A stretch of 24,429 bases of DNA from Bacteroidales bacterium UBA1208 (GTDB taxonomy: Bacteria > Bacteroidota > Bacteroidia > Bacteroidales > P3), in contig DBXQ01000019.1 in NCBI GenBank assembly GCA_002309955.1, positions 1-24,429 on the forward strand, read 5' to 3'. Position 1 is the stretch's first letter. Every line of letters starts with the position of its first letter. The translations under genes and the position numbers were made by a program. Of this stretch, positions 1 through 7,351 are shown piece by piece. The notes beneath the pieces were generated by a model, which saw only the letters and a list, made by a program, of their open reading frames with translations, did no database searches and was not told the DNA's origin.

Positions 1-1
1 C

Positions 2-355
2 CTACGCATTTATCGGAAGAGCCAAAAAACAGGCGAGGCTAAAACCAAGGAAATTGTTGATGCGATTACTGATTCGGTGATGCATTTCAGTCGTTCCCTG
101 TTCTTTCAATATGGAAAAAGGAAATATGTCGCCGTATTTGTCTGTGACACCACAGTGGCTCAAAGCGAAGTGACTTCGAACAATAATGTATTGCTGATGG
201 TTCCTATAGATAATTTTTGCTACGGATTGATACTTTCTGCGGCCTCTCTTTCTGAAGGACATTACCTTTTGTCTCCTTCTCCAGATAGTATGTGGCGACC
301 CATTCGCCGCGAGGAGCTCCCTTGGTGGCCATCTTCCCTTGGCAGATTACCCTAA
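2..355 (+). CDS. Unidentified protein, 3' part only
   Basis: An open frame enters from the left edge and stops with TAA at 353-355, leaving 117 C-terminal residues. No family was recognised. The visible part begins with a charged stretch (YRKSQKTGEAKTKEIVDAI), continues with an aromatic segment (SLFFQYGKRKYVAVFVCD) and a hydrophobic stretch (NNVLLMVPIDNFCYGLIL), and ends in a tail rich in Pro, Trp and Arg. An internal ATG at 77 is in frame, but the frame is open upstream of it, so truncation by the window edge is the simpler reading. A strong terminator begins 3 bases after the stop codon, which supports a real transcribed gene in this orientation. The product call is open. Confidence 0.5.
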   Translation, partial: LRIYRKSQKTGEAKTKEIVDAITDSVMHFSRSLFFQYGKRKYVAVFVCDTTVAQSEVTSNNNVLLMVPIDNFCYGLILSAASLSEGHYLLSPSPDSMWRPIRREELPWWPSSLGRLP

Positions 356-358
356 AGT

Positions 359-397
359 AAAAGGCGGACTTCGTAATGCGAAGCCCGCCTTTTTTTT
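359..397 (+). terminator. Rho-independent terminator
   Basis: An inverted repeat pairs AAGGCGG (361-367) with CCGCCTT (385-391). After one A/C mismatch the stem continues as CTTCG (369-373) with CGAAG (379-383), closed by a 5-base loop. A run of eight T follows (390-397), so it works best for the + strand gene ending at 355. It also lies just past the htpG stop codon at 410 and may serve both genes. Confidence 0.88.
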
Positions 398-409
398 GTC
401 AATATGATG

Positions 410-2317
410 TCAAATCATCTTGATGCTGCGCTTGACGAATTCTGTCAGAGCCTCGCCTTTCAACAGGCCGTTGGCAAGTAGAGCCAAGTCTGTCAGTTGG
501 TGAACCAGCTGTTTCTGCTTGTCGGCGTCGCTCTCGTTCAGCACCTGCTCTATCAACGGGTGGTTTACGTTCACTATCAGGTTGTAATTCTCGGGCAACT
601 CGCCATAGAATCCCATCCCGCCGCCACTGGTGGCAGCCATCTCTTTGTATCTGCGCATAAATTCGCTCTGTGTGATAACCATCGGTTGGTCGTCGCTTTC
701 CATGCTCTCCATCTGCACGGTAAACTTCTGCTTGTCCACTTCAGCCTCAATGATGGGTTTCAATTTTTCCTGGTCTTCCTTGCTCATCTTCTCAGGGATG
801 CTGTCCTCGTGGGCAATCAGTTTCTCGACAGTGTCGGCATCCACGCGCACAAAGCGGCTCTTCTCCTTCTTCTGTTCCAGCAGATTTACCCAGTGGGGTG
901 TCAGCACGCAGTCCATCAGCAGTACATCGTAGCCCTTCTCCTTGGCTTTGGCGATATAGGCGTGCTGCTCTTCCGCATCGTTGGCATAGAGATAGATGAC
1001 GTTTTTGTCCTTGTCGGTCTGCAAGGGGGCAATCTTTTCGCGGTAGTCGTCAAGACTGAAAAACTGTCCCTCGGTATTTTTCAACAGGGCGAACTTCAAT
1101 GCCCGTTCGCAGAATTTCTCCTCGGTCAGCATGCCGTATTCCACAAAAATCTTGATGTCGTCCCATTTGTTTTCGAAATCCTTGCGGTCGTTCTTAAACA
1201 TCTCTTCCAACTTGTCAGCTACTTTCTTGCTGATGTGACCCGAAATCTTCTTGACGTTACTGTCGCTTTGCAGATAGCTGCGGCTCACGTTCAATGGAAT
1301 GTCCGGACTGTCCAGCACACCGTGCAGCAGCATCAGATAGTCGGGTACTACGCCTTCTACGCTATCTGTGACAAACACTTGGTTGCAATACAACTGTATT
1401 TTATTGCGGTTGGGGTCAATGGTTTTGCGCACCTTCGGGAAGTAGAGGATACCCGTCAAATTGAAGGGATAGTCTACATTCAAATGAATCTGGAACAGGG
1501 GATCCTCGAAGTTCATTGGATACAGCTCGTGATAGAACTTCTTGTAGTCCTCGTCTGTCAGATTGGCAGGGCTCTTCTTCCATGCCGGCTCGGTGTCATT
1601 GATAATGCGGGGCTGTTTCTTCTCCACACGCTTGGGCTGTTTCTTCTTGCCCCCGTTCCCATCGTCCACCTCGTCAAACTCCGTCTCGCTGTCCACCCAA
1701 ACGCTCTCTTCGCCAAAACGGATGGCAATAGGCATAAAGCGGCAGTATTTGCGCAACAGTTGTAATACTTGCTGTTCGTCAAGAAATTCCTTGCAGTCGT
1801 CGGCAATGTGTAATACTATATCCGTACCGCGGTCGGTGCGGTTTTCATCCTCTTCCATGGTGAATTCGGGGTTGCCATTACAGCTCCAATGGATAGCTGG
1901 TTCATCCTTGTACGACTTGGAAAAAATCTCCACCTTGTCGGCCACCATAAATGCCGAATAGAAACCCAAGCCGAAGTGGCCTATCAGGTTCTCCTGAACA
2001 TCCTTGTACTTGTCAAGGAAGTCCGTGGCACCGCTGAAAGCGATTTGGTTGATGTATTTCTCCACTTCCTCGGCGGTCATGCCTATGCCGCGGTCTTTCA
2101 CGGAGAGGGTCTTCTTCTTGCTGTCCACTTCAATTTCCACGGTCAGGTCGCCTGTCTCGCCTTTCAGTTCACCGCGTGAAGCCAAGGCTTTTAGTTTCTG
2201 TGTGGCGTCTATAGCATTCGACACCAATTCGCGCAGGAATATCTCGTGATCCGAATAGAGGAACTTTTTAATAACCGGAAAAATGTTCTCGGTCTGTACA
2301 TTCAAATTACCGTTCAT
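410..2317 (-). CDS. htpG: Molecular chaperone HtpG (Hsp90)
   Basis: Cytosolic ATP-dependent Hsp90 chaperone, which acts as a homodimer in protein folding and stress tolerance. The N-terminal GHKL ATPase domain is complete: FLRELVSNAIDA gives the catalytic Glu30 and the Mg/ATP-binding Asn34, DRGIGM lies at 75-80, and the ATP-lid glycines GHFGLGFYSAF start near 113. A charged linker (GNGGKKKQPKRVEKKQ) joins it to the middle domain, which holds NVSRSYLQSD; the dimerisation domain follows. The 635 residues match the family. The frame is open further upstream to a TTG at 2389, but family members begin right before the TENIFPVIKKFLYSDHEIFLREL block, so the ATG at 2317 is chosen; the TTG also lies inside the likely promoter. 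The gene stands alone, diverging from the queuosine operon. Confidence 0.97.
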   Translation of the reverse strand: MNGNLNVQTENIFPVIKKFLYSDHEIFLRELVSNAIDATQKLKALASRGELKGETGDLTVEIEVDSKKKTLSVKDRGIGMTAEEVEKYINQIAFSGATDFLDKYKDVQENLIGHFGLGFYSAFMVADKVEIFSKSYKDEPAIHWSCNGNPEFTMEEDENRTDRGTDIVLHIADDCKEFLDEQQVLQLLRKYCRFMPIAIRFGEESVWVDSETEFDEVDDGNGGKKKQPKRVEKKQPRIINDTEPAWKKSPANLTDEDYKKFYHELYPMNFEDPLFQIHLNVDYPFNLTGILYFPKVRKTIDPNRNKIQLYCNQVFVTDSVEGVVPDYLMLLHGVLDSPDIPLNVSRSYLQSDSNVKKISGHISKKVADKLEEMFKNDRKDFENKWDDIKIFVEYGMLTEEKFCERALKFALLKNTEGQFFSLDDYREKIAPLQTDKDKNVIYLYANDAEEQHAYIAKAKEKGYDVLLMDCVLTPHWVNLLEQKKEKSRFVRVDADTVEKLIAHEDSIPEKMSKEDQEKLKPIIEAEVDKQKFTVQMESMESDDQPMVITQSEFMRRYKEMAATSGGGMGFYGELPENYNLIVNVNHPLIEQVLNESDADKQKQLVHQLTDLALLANGLLKGEALTEFVKRSIKMI

Positions 2318-2373
2318 GTTATCTGTATTTTTTATTTTTCGTTTAATGGGCGCAATGTTCCCGTTCCCATTCG

Positions 2374-2413
2374 TCAATTTCTGTGCCAACAGCGGTATGT
2401 GTCATTTTGTCAG
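2374..2413 (-). promoter_or_regulatory. Candidate -24/-12 (sigma-54-like) promoter of htpG
   Basis: Read on the - strand, TTGGCAC (2389-2383) is followed after 5 bases by TTGA (2377-2374). This gives GG-N10-GA, one base from the GG-N10-GC core of sigma-54 promoters. Just upstream are two TGACA copies (TGACAAAATGACA within 2413-2400), a possible operator. The predicted start would leave a leader of about 45 bases before the htpG ATG. No good TTTG/TAnnTTTG promoter was seen for this gene. The call rests on motif resemblance alone. Confidence 0.35.
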
Positions 2414-2484
2414 TCGTTCGTTGTCCCTTTAAGGATTGGTTGTCTCTTGCTCGGTTTGGCAGTCGCTCCTTTTTCGTCACTTTA

Positions 2485-2543
2485 CCTTCAGTTCTCCTAT
2501 TATAAAAGGAAAAGGATGGAATAACGAAGGAATAACTGAGGGG
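2485..2543 (+). repeat. Hairpin element, third relative of the long repeat family
   Basis: CCTTCAGTTCTCC (2485-2497) and GGAATAACTGAGG (2529-2541) form an imperfect inverted repeat whose outer stem pairs CAGTT with AACTG and extends outwards with one G-T pair. Two 11-base-spaced units precede the right arm (GGAATAACGAA, GGAATAACTGA). The layout matches the hairpins at 12801-12856 and 23118-23162: CAGTTCTCC, spacer, GGArwAACGAw units, AACTGAGG. Sequence outside the hairpin is only weakly similar to those copies. The rest of 2414-2730 shows no gene and no other clear structure. Confidence 0.5.
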
Positions 2544-2732
2544 TAACGAGCGATGGAAGGAGGTTCCGTTTGAAACCGTGGGGGGATTGTTCAGTGGGTG
2601 TTAAGATGGGTGTCAAAAGTCTGTTGCAGGGCAAGTAGGGTTTCTTGGCGGTGGAATGTTGCGGGTTAGTGCAGGCAATGGGCAGGGATGTGGTGTTGGA
2701 GCATGAAAAATAAAGAAAATATTGATTTTTCC

Positions 2733-2761
2733 TTGCATGTGGGGAAAAAAATGTATCTTTG
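2733..2761 (+). promoter_or_regulatory. Bacteroidetes-type promoter of the queuosine operon
   Basis: The -7 box TATCTTTG (2754-2761) fits TAnnTTTG. A partial -33 element, TTG (2733-2735), lies 18 bases upstream. Transcription would start near 2767, so the transcript opens about a dozen bases before the preQ1 aptamer. Confidence 0.72.
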
Positions 2762-2779
2762 CACTTGATTTTTAACCGC

Positions 2780-2814
2780 AGGGGTCCTTGATAACCCCCT
2801 TTAACAAAACAAGA
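2780..2814 (+). promoter_or_regulatory. preQ1-I riboswitch (translational type)
   Basis: Stem P1 pairs AGGGG (2780-2784) with CCCCT (2796-2800). Its loop is UC-CUUGA-UAAC, and the A-rich tail UUAACAAAACAAGA runs 2801-2814. This order is nearly superimposable on the Thermoanaerobacter tengcongensis preQ1-I aptamer (GGGUC, GCAG, UAAC, CCC, UUAACAAAACAAGG). The H-type pseudoknot P2 forms as CUUG (2787-2790) with CAAG (2810-2813), a pairing that differs in sequence from the T. tengcongensis one yet is kept. C2795 matches the cytosine that pairs with preQ1. The aptamer ends 2 bases before the ATG at 2816, so ligand binding should block ribosome entry and lower expression of transporter and QueF. 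No U-tract was seen, which argues against transcriptional control. Confidence 0.93.
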
Positions 2815-2815
2815 T

Positions 2816-3487
2816 ATGAGTAAGAAAACACAATCTGTGAGTGTGTTGTTCTGTGTGTTGGCAACACTTTTCACAACCTGCCTCATGGCAGCAAATCTCT
2901 TTGCACTAAAACAATTTTCAGTTGGCCCGGCTCATTTTACGGGAGCTTTGCTGGTATTCCCCCTCAGCTACATTATCAACGACGTGGTGTCAGAGGTGTG
3001 GGGATTCCGTAGGGCGCGTATGCTGATATGGATGGCCTTTGGCATGAACTTCCTGTTTGTGCTGTTGGGTGCGCTGGTTGATGTGCTGCCCGGCGAAGGG
3101 GTCAATGTAGATGCGTTCCATTCTATTTTCGGCCTTGCTCCGAGAGTGGCTGTTGCGTCGTTCCTCGCTTTCCTTGTGGGTTCGTTTGTTAATGCCATGG
3201 TGATGTCGAAGATGAAGGTGCGCACTCAGGGTAGCCGTTTCGCGTTGCGTGCGGTGGTGAGTACCCTTGCGGGCGAAGCCTGTGATTCGGTCATCTTTTT
3301 CCCTATCGCTTTGGCGGGACTGGTGCCGTGGAGTATGATGCCTCAGTTTGTGCTGTGGCAGGTGGGCTTGAAGACGCTCTACGAGTTGTTGATTCTCCCG
3401 GTCACCGTTCGTGTTGTGCGTTTGGTGAAACGCCACGAGGGTGTGGATGTGTACGACAGGGGTCTCCGGTATACTATTTTTAAATAA
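2816..3487 (+). CDS. yhhQ: Queuosine precursor transporter, YhhQ/DUF165 family
   Basis: Integral inner-membrane protein of 223 residues that imports 7-deazaguanine precursors (preQ0/preQ1) for tRNA queuosine. About six hydrophobic segments are visible. Family hallmarks include an N-terminal helix with AANLFALKQF, the block FPLSYIINDVVSEVWGFRRAR (near residues 47-67), a small-residue helix VASFLAFLVGSFVNAMVMSKMK, and LAGEACDSVIFFPIA near 155, followed by LWQVGLKTLYELLILPVTVRVV. The ATG at 2816 lies directly after the preQ1 riboswitch. queF starts 9 bases after the stop, so the two are surely co-transcribed. The pairing suggests uptake of preQ0 and its reduction to preQ1, with preQ1 closing the feedback loop. 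The substrate is inferred from family and regulation. Confidence 0.95.
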   Translation: MSKKTQSVSVLFCVLATLFTTCLMAANLFALKQFSVGPAHFTGALLVFPLSYIINDVVSEVWGFRRARMLIWMAFGMNFLFVLLGALVDVLPGEGVNVDAFHSIFGLAPRVAVASFLAFLVGSFVNAMVMSKMKVRTQGSRFALRAVVSTLAGEACDSVIFFPIALAGLVPWSMMPQFVLWQVGLKTLYELLILPVTVRVVRLVKRHEGVDVYDRGLRYTIFK

Positions 3488-3496
3488 ACGATTATC

Positions 3497-3958
3497 ATGG
3501 ATAGAAAGTCGGACAATTTGCAGCAGTTAGGCCACGAAGTGGCATATCGCACTGATTATGCCCCCGAGGTGTTGGAGGCATTTGAGAACCGTCACCCAGA
3601 GAGTGATTATTGGGTGGAGTTTATCTGCCCCGAGTTCACTACGTTGTGTCCCATCACGGGACAACCCGATTTTGCCGAGATTCGCATCATGTATATTCCC
3701 GACCATCGCATGGTTGAGAGCAAGAGTTTGAAATTGTATCTCTTCTCGTTCCGTAACCATGGCGATTTCCATGAAGATTGTGTCAATACCATCCTCAAGG
3801 ATTTGGTGGAGCTGATGGGCCCGCGTTATATTGAGGTGACGGGTATTTTTACCCCGCGCGGAGGTATAGCCATCCATCCATATGCCAACTATGGTCGCCC
3901 GGGTACCCGGTATGAGCAGATGGCCGAGCACCGCAGAATGAATTATCGGCTGCCATAG
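3497..3958 (+). CDS. queF: NADPH-dependent 7-cyano-7-deazaguanine reductase QueF
   Basis: Reduces the nitrile preQ0 to the amine preQ1 with two NADPH, the last free-base step before insertion into tRNA by Tgt. The 153-residue length fits the short, unimodular QueF class of the T-fold superfamily. The catalytic cysteine is Cys51 in FTTLCPITGQPD, with the proton-relay Asp58 in the same block. The QueF signature ESKSLK is at residues 74-79, and the substrate-binding pair His92-Glu93 lies in FRNHGDFHED. The start codon is 9 bases behind the transporter gene. Both should respond to the upstream preQ1 riboswitch, giving product feedback on import and synthesis. Confidence 0.97.
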   Translation: MDRKSDNLQQLGHEVAYRTDYAPEVLEAFENRHPESDYWVEFICPEFTTLCPITGQPDFAEIRIMYIPDHRMVESKSLKLYLFSFRNHGDFHEDCVNTILKDLVELMGPRYIEVTGIFTPRGGIAIHPYANYGRPGTRYEQMAEHRRMNYRLP

Positions 3959-4001
3959 GAGGGTGGAAAAAACGCTTTTTCGCATTGAAACGAAGAAAAA
4001 A

Positions 4002-4032
4002 TTTGCCATGTCGAAAAAAGTTCGTATCTTTG
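4002..4032 (+). promoter_or_regulatory. Consensus Bacteroidetes promoter of rpmE2
   Basis: TTTG (4002-4005), exactly 19 bases, then TATCTTTG (4025-4032): a perfect match to the Bacteroidetes primary promoter. The start site should be near 4038, giving a leader of about 110 bases before the L31 start codon. The leader contains a small hairpin (GGTACT, GAAA loop, AGCACC at 4045-4060). Such a leader leaves room for ribosomal-protein autoregulation, but nothing in the sequence proves it. Confidence 0.9.
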
Positions 4033-4147
4033 CAAACTCAAAAAGGTACTGAAAAGCACCTCCTGAAACCCGAAAATAGTAAGATAAAATTAATATTAAC
4101 AATCGTTTACGAGCCATTGCTTAAAACGGCAAAAAGAATCCAAAAAG

Positions 4148-4405
4148 ATGAAAAAAGGTATCCATCCCGAGAATTACAGACTGGTTGTGTTTAAAGACAT
4201 GTCCAACGATAACATGATTTTGACCAGAAGTTGCGCTGCAACCAAAGAGACCGTTACTTTTACCGATGGTAACGAGTATCCCGTTGTGAAGTTGGAAATC
4301 TCGAACACCTCCCATCCTTTCTTTACAGGCAAATTGAAACTCGTTGACACTGCTGGACGTGTTGATAAGTTCATGAGCAAGTACAAGAAATATGCTAAGA
4401 AGTAA
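4148..4405 (+). CDS. rpmE2: 50S ribosomal protein L31 type B
   Basis: Small large-subunit ribosomal protein of 85 residues. It opens with MKKGIHPENYRLVVFKDMS and ends with DKFMSKYKKYAKK, typical of the type B (YtiA-like, C-minus) form. The zinc-binding CxxC of type A L31 is missing; only one Cys remains, in TRSCAATKET. The longer internal loop GNEYPVVKLEISNTSHPFFTGK is the usual type B insertion. In many bacteria the zinc-free form supports growth under zinc limitation, but no Zur-like operator was recognised here, and many Bacteroidetes may rely on this form alone. The gene has its own promoter and a strong terminator, so it is monocistronic. Confidence 0.97.
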   Translation: MKKGIHPENYRLVVFKDMSNDNMILTRSCAATKETVTFTDGNEYPVVKLEISNTSHPFFTGKLKLVDTAGRVDKFMSKYKKYAKK

Positions 4406-4426
4406 TTTGTTTTAGGTTTTTAGATT

Positions 4427-4463
4427 AAAGCCCCTGTCGTATGGCAGGGGCTTTTCGTTTTTT
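4427..4463 (+). terminator. Bidirectional rho-independent terminator
   Basis: A ten-pair perfect stem, AAAGCCCCTG (4427-4436) with CAGGGGCTTT (4445-4454), closes an 8-base loop. T-rich sequence follows on the + side (to 4463), and the complement gives CTTTAATCT on the - side. It sits between the convergent rpmE2 and the dehydrogenase ending at 4481 and probably ends both transcripts. Confidence 0.92.
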
Positions 4464-4480
4464 TGTGGCAAGGCTGAGGG

Positions 4481-7339
4481 TTATCGGGACAGCCAGCGGT
4501 ACATGATTTCGATTGGGTGGACGGCGTGGATGCCTGTGCCGTCGAGGATTTGCTGCCGGCATGAGGTTCCGGGGGCGGCTACTATGGTTGGGTGTTGTGT
4601 GTCGGTGTTTTCAGTGGGGGCGGTGGCTTTGCGCAGGGTGGGGAAGAGAAGCATTTCGCCAATGGCAAGGGAGGTTTGGTAGTGTTCTTTCTCATAGCCA
4701 AACGAGCCGGCCATGCCGCAGCAGCTGGAGGGAATGATGTGCAGCTGGCATCCTTTTAGCAGTCGAAGCATTGCGGCAGTTTTTTCAATGCCCACAAGCG
4801 CTTTTTGGTGGCAGTGTCCGTGGAGCCATATTTCGACGGTCGCTGTGCTGAATTGGTCGGGACGGATATTGCCTCTGGCTACTTCGCGCATGATGAATTC
4901 GTCGTACAGGAGACAATTTTGTCCCAGTTTTTCGGCATCGGCTCGCATTTCGGGCGGCACTAAGCCAGGGTATTCGTCGCGGAACGACAGTATGCAACTG
5001 GGTTCGATACCTACAAGGGGAGTGTCGTCGGTGACGAGGTCGCGAAGCAGTTCCACATTGCGGCGGGCGAACCGTGAGGCTAAGTGCAGGCAGCCTTTGG
5101 ATATGGCGGCACGGCCGCTTTCCACATGTTTGGGTATGATGACTTGGTAACCCAAGGCGCTAAGAAGGCGTGCAAAGGTTTGTCCTAACTCGGCTTCTTG
5201 AAGGTCGGTGAATTCGTCGGCAAAGAGAAATACTTTCTTTTCGCTTTTTGAAGCGTTGCCATCGGCTTTGACCAGTTTGCGCATGGTGCGGGGTGAGAGG
5301 GGCGGGATGGAGCGTTCGGGTGCGAATGAGACGATGCGTTTGATGATTGCTGATGACCAGCGGGCTGTGGCGAAATAGTTGTAGAAGGGGTAGACGAGGT
5401 GGCCAAGGCGTTCTACCATTGCCATGCGGGCTACCATCCAACTGCGCAGGGGGGTACCGTGGCGGTCGTAGAGCATTTGTAGCACTTGGGCACGGATGTG
5501 TGTCATATCGACATTCGACGGACATTCGCCTTTGCAGCCTTTGCAGGCCAGACAGCTGTACAGGACTTCTTCGAGGAGTTTGGAAGGGTCTGATTTGTCT
5601 GGTAGTCCGCGGGTGAGGATTTCGCGCAGTATGTTGGCACGGGCGCGGGTGGAGAGAAGTTCGTCGTGCGATTGTTTGAAGGTGGGGCATAGGGTGCCGC
5701 CAATGGCATTGCTTTTGCGGCAATCGCCAGCGCCATTACATTGCTCTATGCTGCACATCAGGTCACTGTCTTTGCAGAGATAGGTCTGGTTGACATCGTA
5801 GCGCAGAGATTGGTCCATGGGAGGTGCGTCAACAATTTTGTGCATGTTGAACACTCCGTCAGGATCCCAGCATTGTTTTACCTGCCGCATCAGTTGGTAG
5901 GTCTCTTCCCCGTACATGAGAGGAATGAATTCGCCCCGCAGTCGTCCATCGCCATGTTCGCCGCTGAGGCTGCCACGGTGTTTGCGAACCAGAATGGCAG
6001 TTTCTTCCGCCACCTGACGGAAAAGTTGTCTGCCTTGGGGCTCTTTTATGTTTATGATGGGTCGCAGATGCAGTTCGCCAGTGCTGATATGGCCGTAGTA
6101 GACACATTCCAGCCCGAGACTCTGCATCATTTGTTGGAAGTCGTCGAGATATTGGGGCAGGCGGTCGGGGGCAACGGCTGTGTCTTCGATGACACCGATG
6201 GGTTTGTTGTCGCCTTTTACGCCGGTGAGAACGCCAAGCCCCGCTTTGCGTAAGGCCCACACACGGTTGATGTCGGAGCCATAGACACGGCTGCAATGAT
6301 AGGCGAGGCCTTGCTCAAGAAGTTCCTTTTCGAGGGCATCGGCGCGGCGATCCATTTCGGAACCGTTGAATTCGGCAATGAGAAGGGCTGCGGGCTCTCC
6401 ATGGATGAAAAAGCGGTTGCGATCTTGGGTGCGGTTGTTGCGGCACAGTTCGAGGATCTTCCCGTCCATGAGTTCGATGGCTACAGGGCCTTGACGCAGG
6501 GCGACGAGGTTGGCCTGATAGCTTTGCGGGAGGGAGTGGCAGTGGGCGCAAAGCACCATTTGTTGTTGCGGCGGGAGTGGGTCGAGCGACAGTTTAATGG
6601 CCGTGATGAAGCAGAGAGTGCCTTCGCTTCCGCAAATGAGTTTGCAAAGGTCGATGGTGTCAGGTTGCGGTGACGAGCCAGGCAGGGCGTTGAGGTTGGG
6701 TGAGAGGGTTTCGTCGATGGCATAGCCACAACTGCGACGACGTAGCGAGGGGTCGGGAAAGTTATCGGTAATGAGTTGACGTATGGCGGGGTCGGCTGCC
6801 CAGCCTTCGAGTTGGGAGTAGATTTTTTGAAGCAGGGGGCTGCCCTGCTTATCGGCAGTGGAGAAGGAGGAACCGTCGCTCAGTAGACCTTTGATTTCGA
6901 GTACATGGTGGCGAGTGCTTCCATAGATGAGCGAGTGGGTGCCGCAAGAGTTGTTCCCTACCATGCCGCCTATGCAGCAGCGGTTGCTGGTGGATGTTTC
7001 GGGGCTGAAGAAAAGACCGTAGGGTTTGAGGAAAAGGTTCAGTTCGTCGCGCACTACACCGGGCTCTACCCACACCCAGCGTTCGTTAGGATTGACTTCG
7101 AGAATGTGGTTGAGATGCCGGCTTATGTCCACGACTATACCTTTTCCCACCACTTGACCGGCGATGCTGGTGCCGCCTGCACGGGGGATTAAATGGGTGC
7201 TGCGTCGGCGGGCTTCGGCAATCAGTTGTTTGATATCCTCTTCGTTTTCGGGATAGGCTACGGCAAGGGGTATTTCGCGATAGGCAGATGCGTCTGTGGC
7301 ATAGGCGATACGGTGCAGAGTGTCGGTGTAGAGTGTCAT
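4481..7339 (-). CDS. FAD/Fe-S dehydrogenase, YdiJ-like (probable D-2-hydroxyglutarate dehydrogenase)
   Basis: 952-residue fusion of a VAO-type flavoprotein with a GlpC-like iron-sulfur module. The FAD domain has PRAGGTSIAGQ (52-62) and GGMVGNNSCGTHSLIYGSTR (124-143). The substrate/cap domain has GHISTGELHLRP (416-427) and SGEHGDGRLRGEF (459-471), as in D-2-hydroxy-acid dehydrogenases. Cysteines 529, 534, 540 and 551 form an atypical set; C596-x2-C-x2-C-x3-C-P is a classic 4Fe-4S ligand set. Two CCG-type blocks end the protein (GIEPSC near 777; GHCHQ near 841 with CCGMAGSFGYE at 873-883). Electrons likely go to the quinone pool. It starts 12 bases after wbpI and is probably the last gene of the wbpABEI operon. 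D-lactate or glycolate dehydrogenase cannot be excluded from sequence; 2-hydroxyglutarate is favoured by architecture and neighbours. Confidence 0.82.
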   Translation of the reverse strand: MTLYTDTLHRIAYATDASAYREIPLAVAYPENEEDIKQLIAEARRRSTHLIPRAGGTSIAGQVVGKGIVVDISRHLNHILEVNPNERWVWVEPGVVRDELNLFLKPYGLFFSPETSTSNRCCIGGMVGNNSCGTHSLIYGSTRHHVLEIKGLLSDGSSFSTADKQGSPLLQKIYSQLEGWAADPAIRQLITDNFPDPSLRRRSCGYAIDETLSPNLNALPGSSPQPDTIDLCKLICGSEGTLCFITAIKLSLDPLPPQQQMVLCAHCHSLPQSYQANLVALRQGPVAIELMDGKILELCRNNRTQDRNRFFIHGEPAALLIAEFNGSEMDRRADALEKELLEQGLAYHCSRVYGSDINRVWALRKAGLGVLTGVKGDNKPIGVIEDTAVAPDRLPQYLDDFQQMMQSLGLECVYYGHISTGELHLRPIINIKEPQGRQLFRQVAEETAILVRKHRGSLSGEHGDGRLRGEFIPLMYGEETYQLMRQVKQCWDPDGVFNMHKIVDAPPMDQSLRYDVNQTYLCKDSDLMCSIEQCNGAGDCRKSNAIGGTLCPTFKQSHDELLSTRARANILREILTRGLPDKSDPSKLLEEVLYSCLACKGCKGECPSNVDMTHIRAQVLQMLYDRHGTPLRSWMVARMAMVERLGHLVYPFYNYFATARWSSAIIKRIVSFAPERSIPPLSPRTMRKLVKADGNASKSEKKVFLFADEFTDLQEAELGQTFARLLSALGYQVIIPKHVESGRAAISKGCLHLASRFARRNVELLRDLVTDDTPLVGIEPSCILSFRDEYPGLVPPEMRADAEKLGQNCLLYDEFIMREVARGNIRPDQFSTATVEIWLHGHCHQKALVGIEKTAAMLRLLKGCQLHIIPSSCCGMAGSFGYEKEHYQTSLAIGEMLLFPTLRKATAPTENTDTQHPTIVAAPGTSCRQQILDGTGIHAVHPIEIMYRWLSR

Positions 7340-7351
7340 GACAGGCGAGCG

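Noticed and set aside
497..1765. 422-codon open frame on the + strand across htpG
   Set aside because: It is antisense to a clear Hsp90 gene, rich in Leu/Val/His/Gln with no domain, and explained by the codon bias of htpG.
2318..2389. Extended htpG start at TTG 2389
   Set aside because: The added residues are not family-like, and the TTG is part of a candidate promoter; the ATG at 2317 opens the conserved N-terminus.
3985..4194. 69-codon frame before and into rpmE2
   Set aside because: It spans the consensus promoter and leader of rpmE2 and has no family features.
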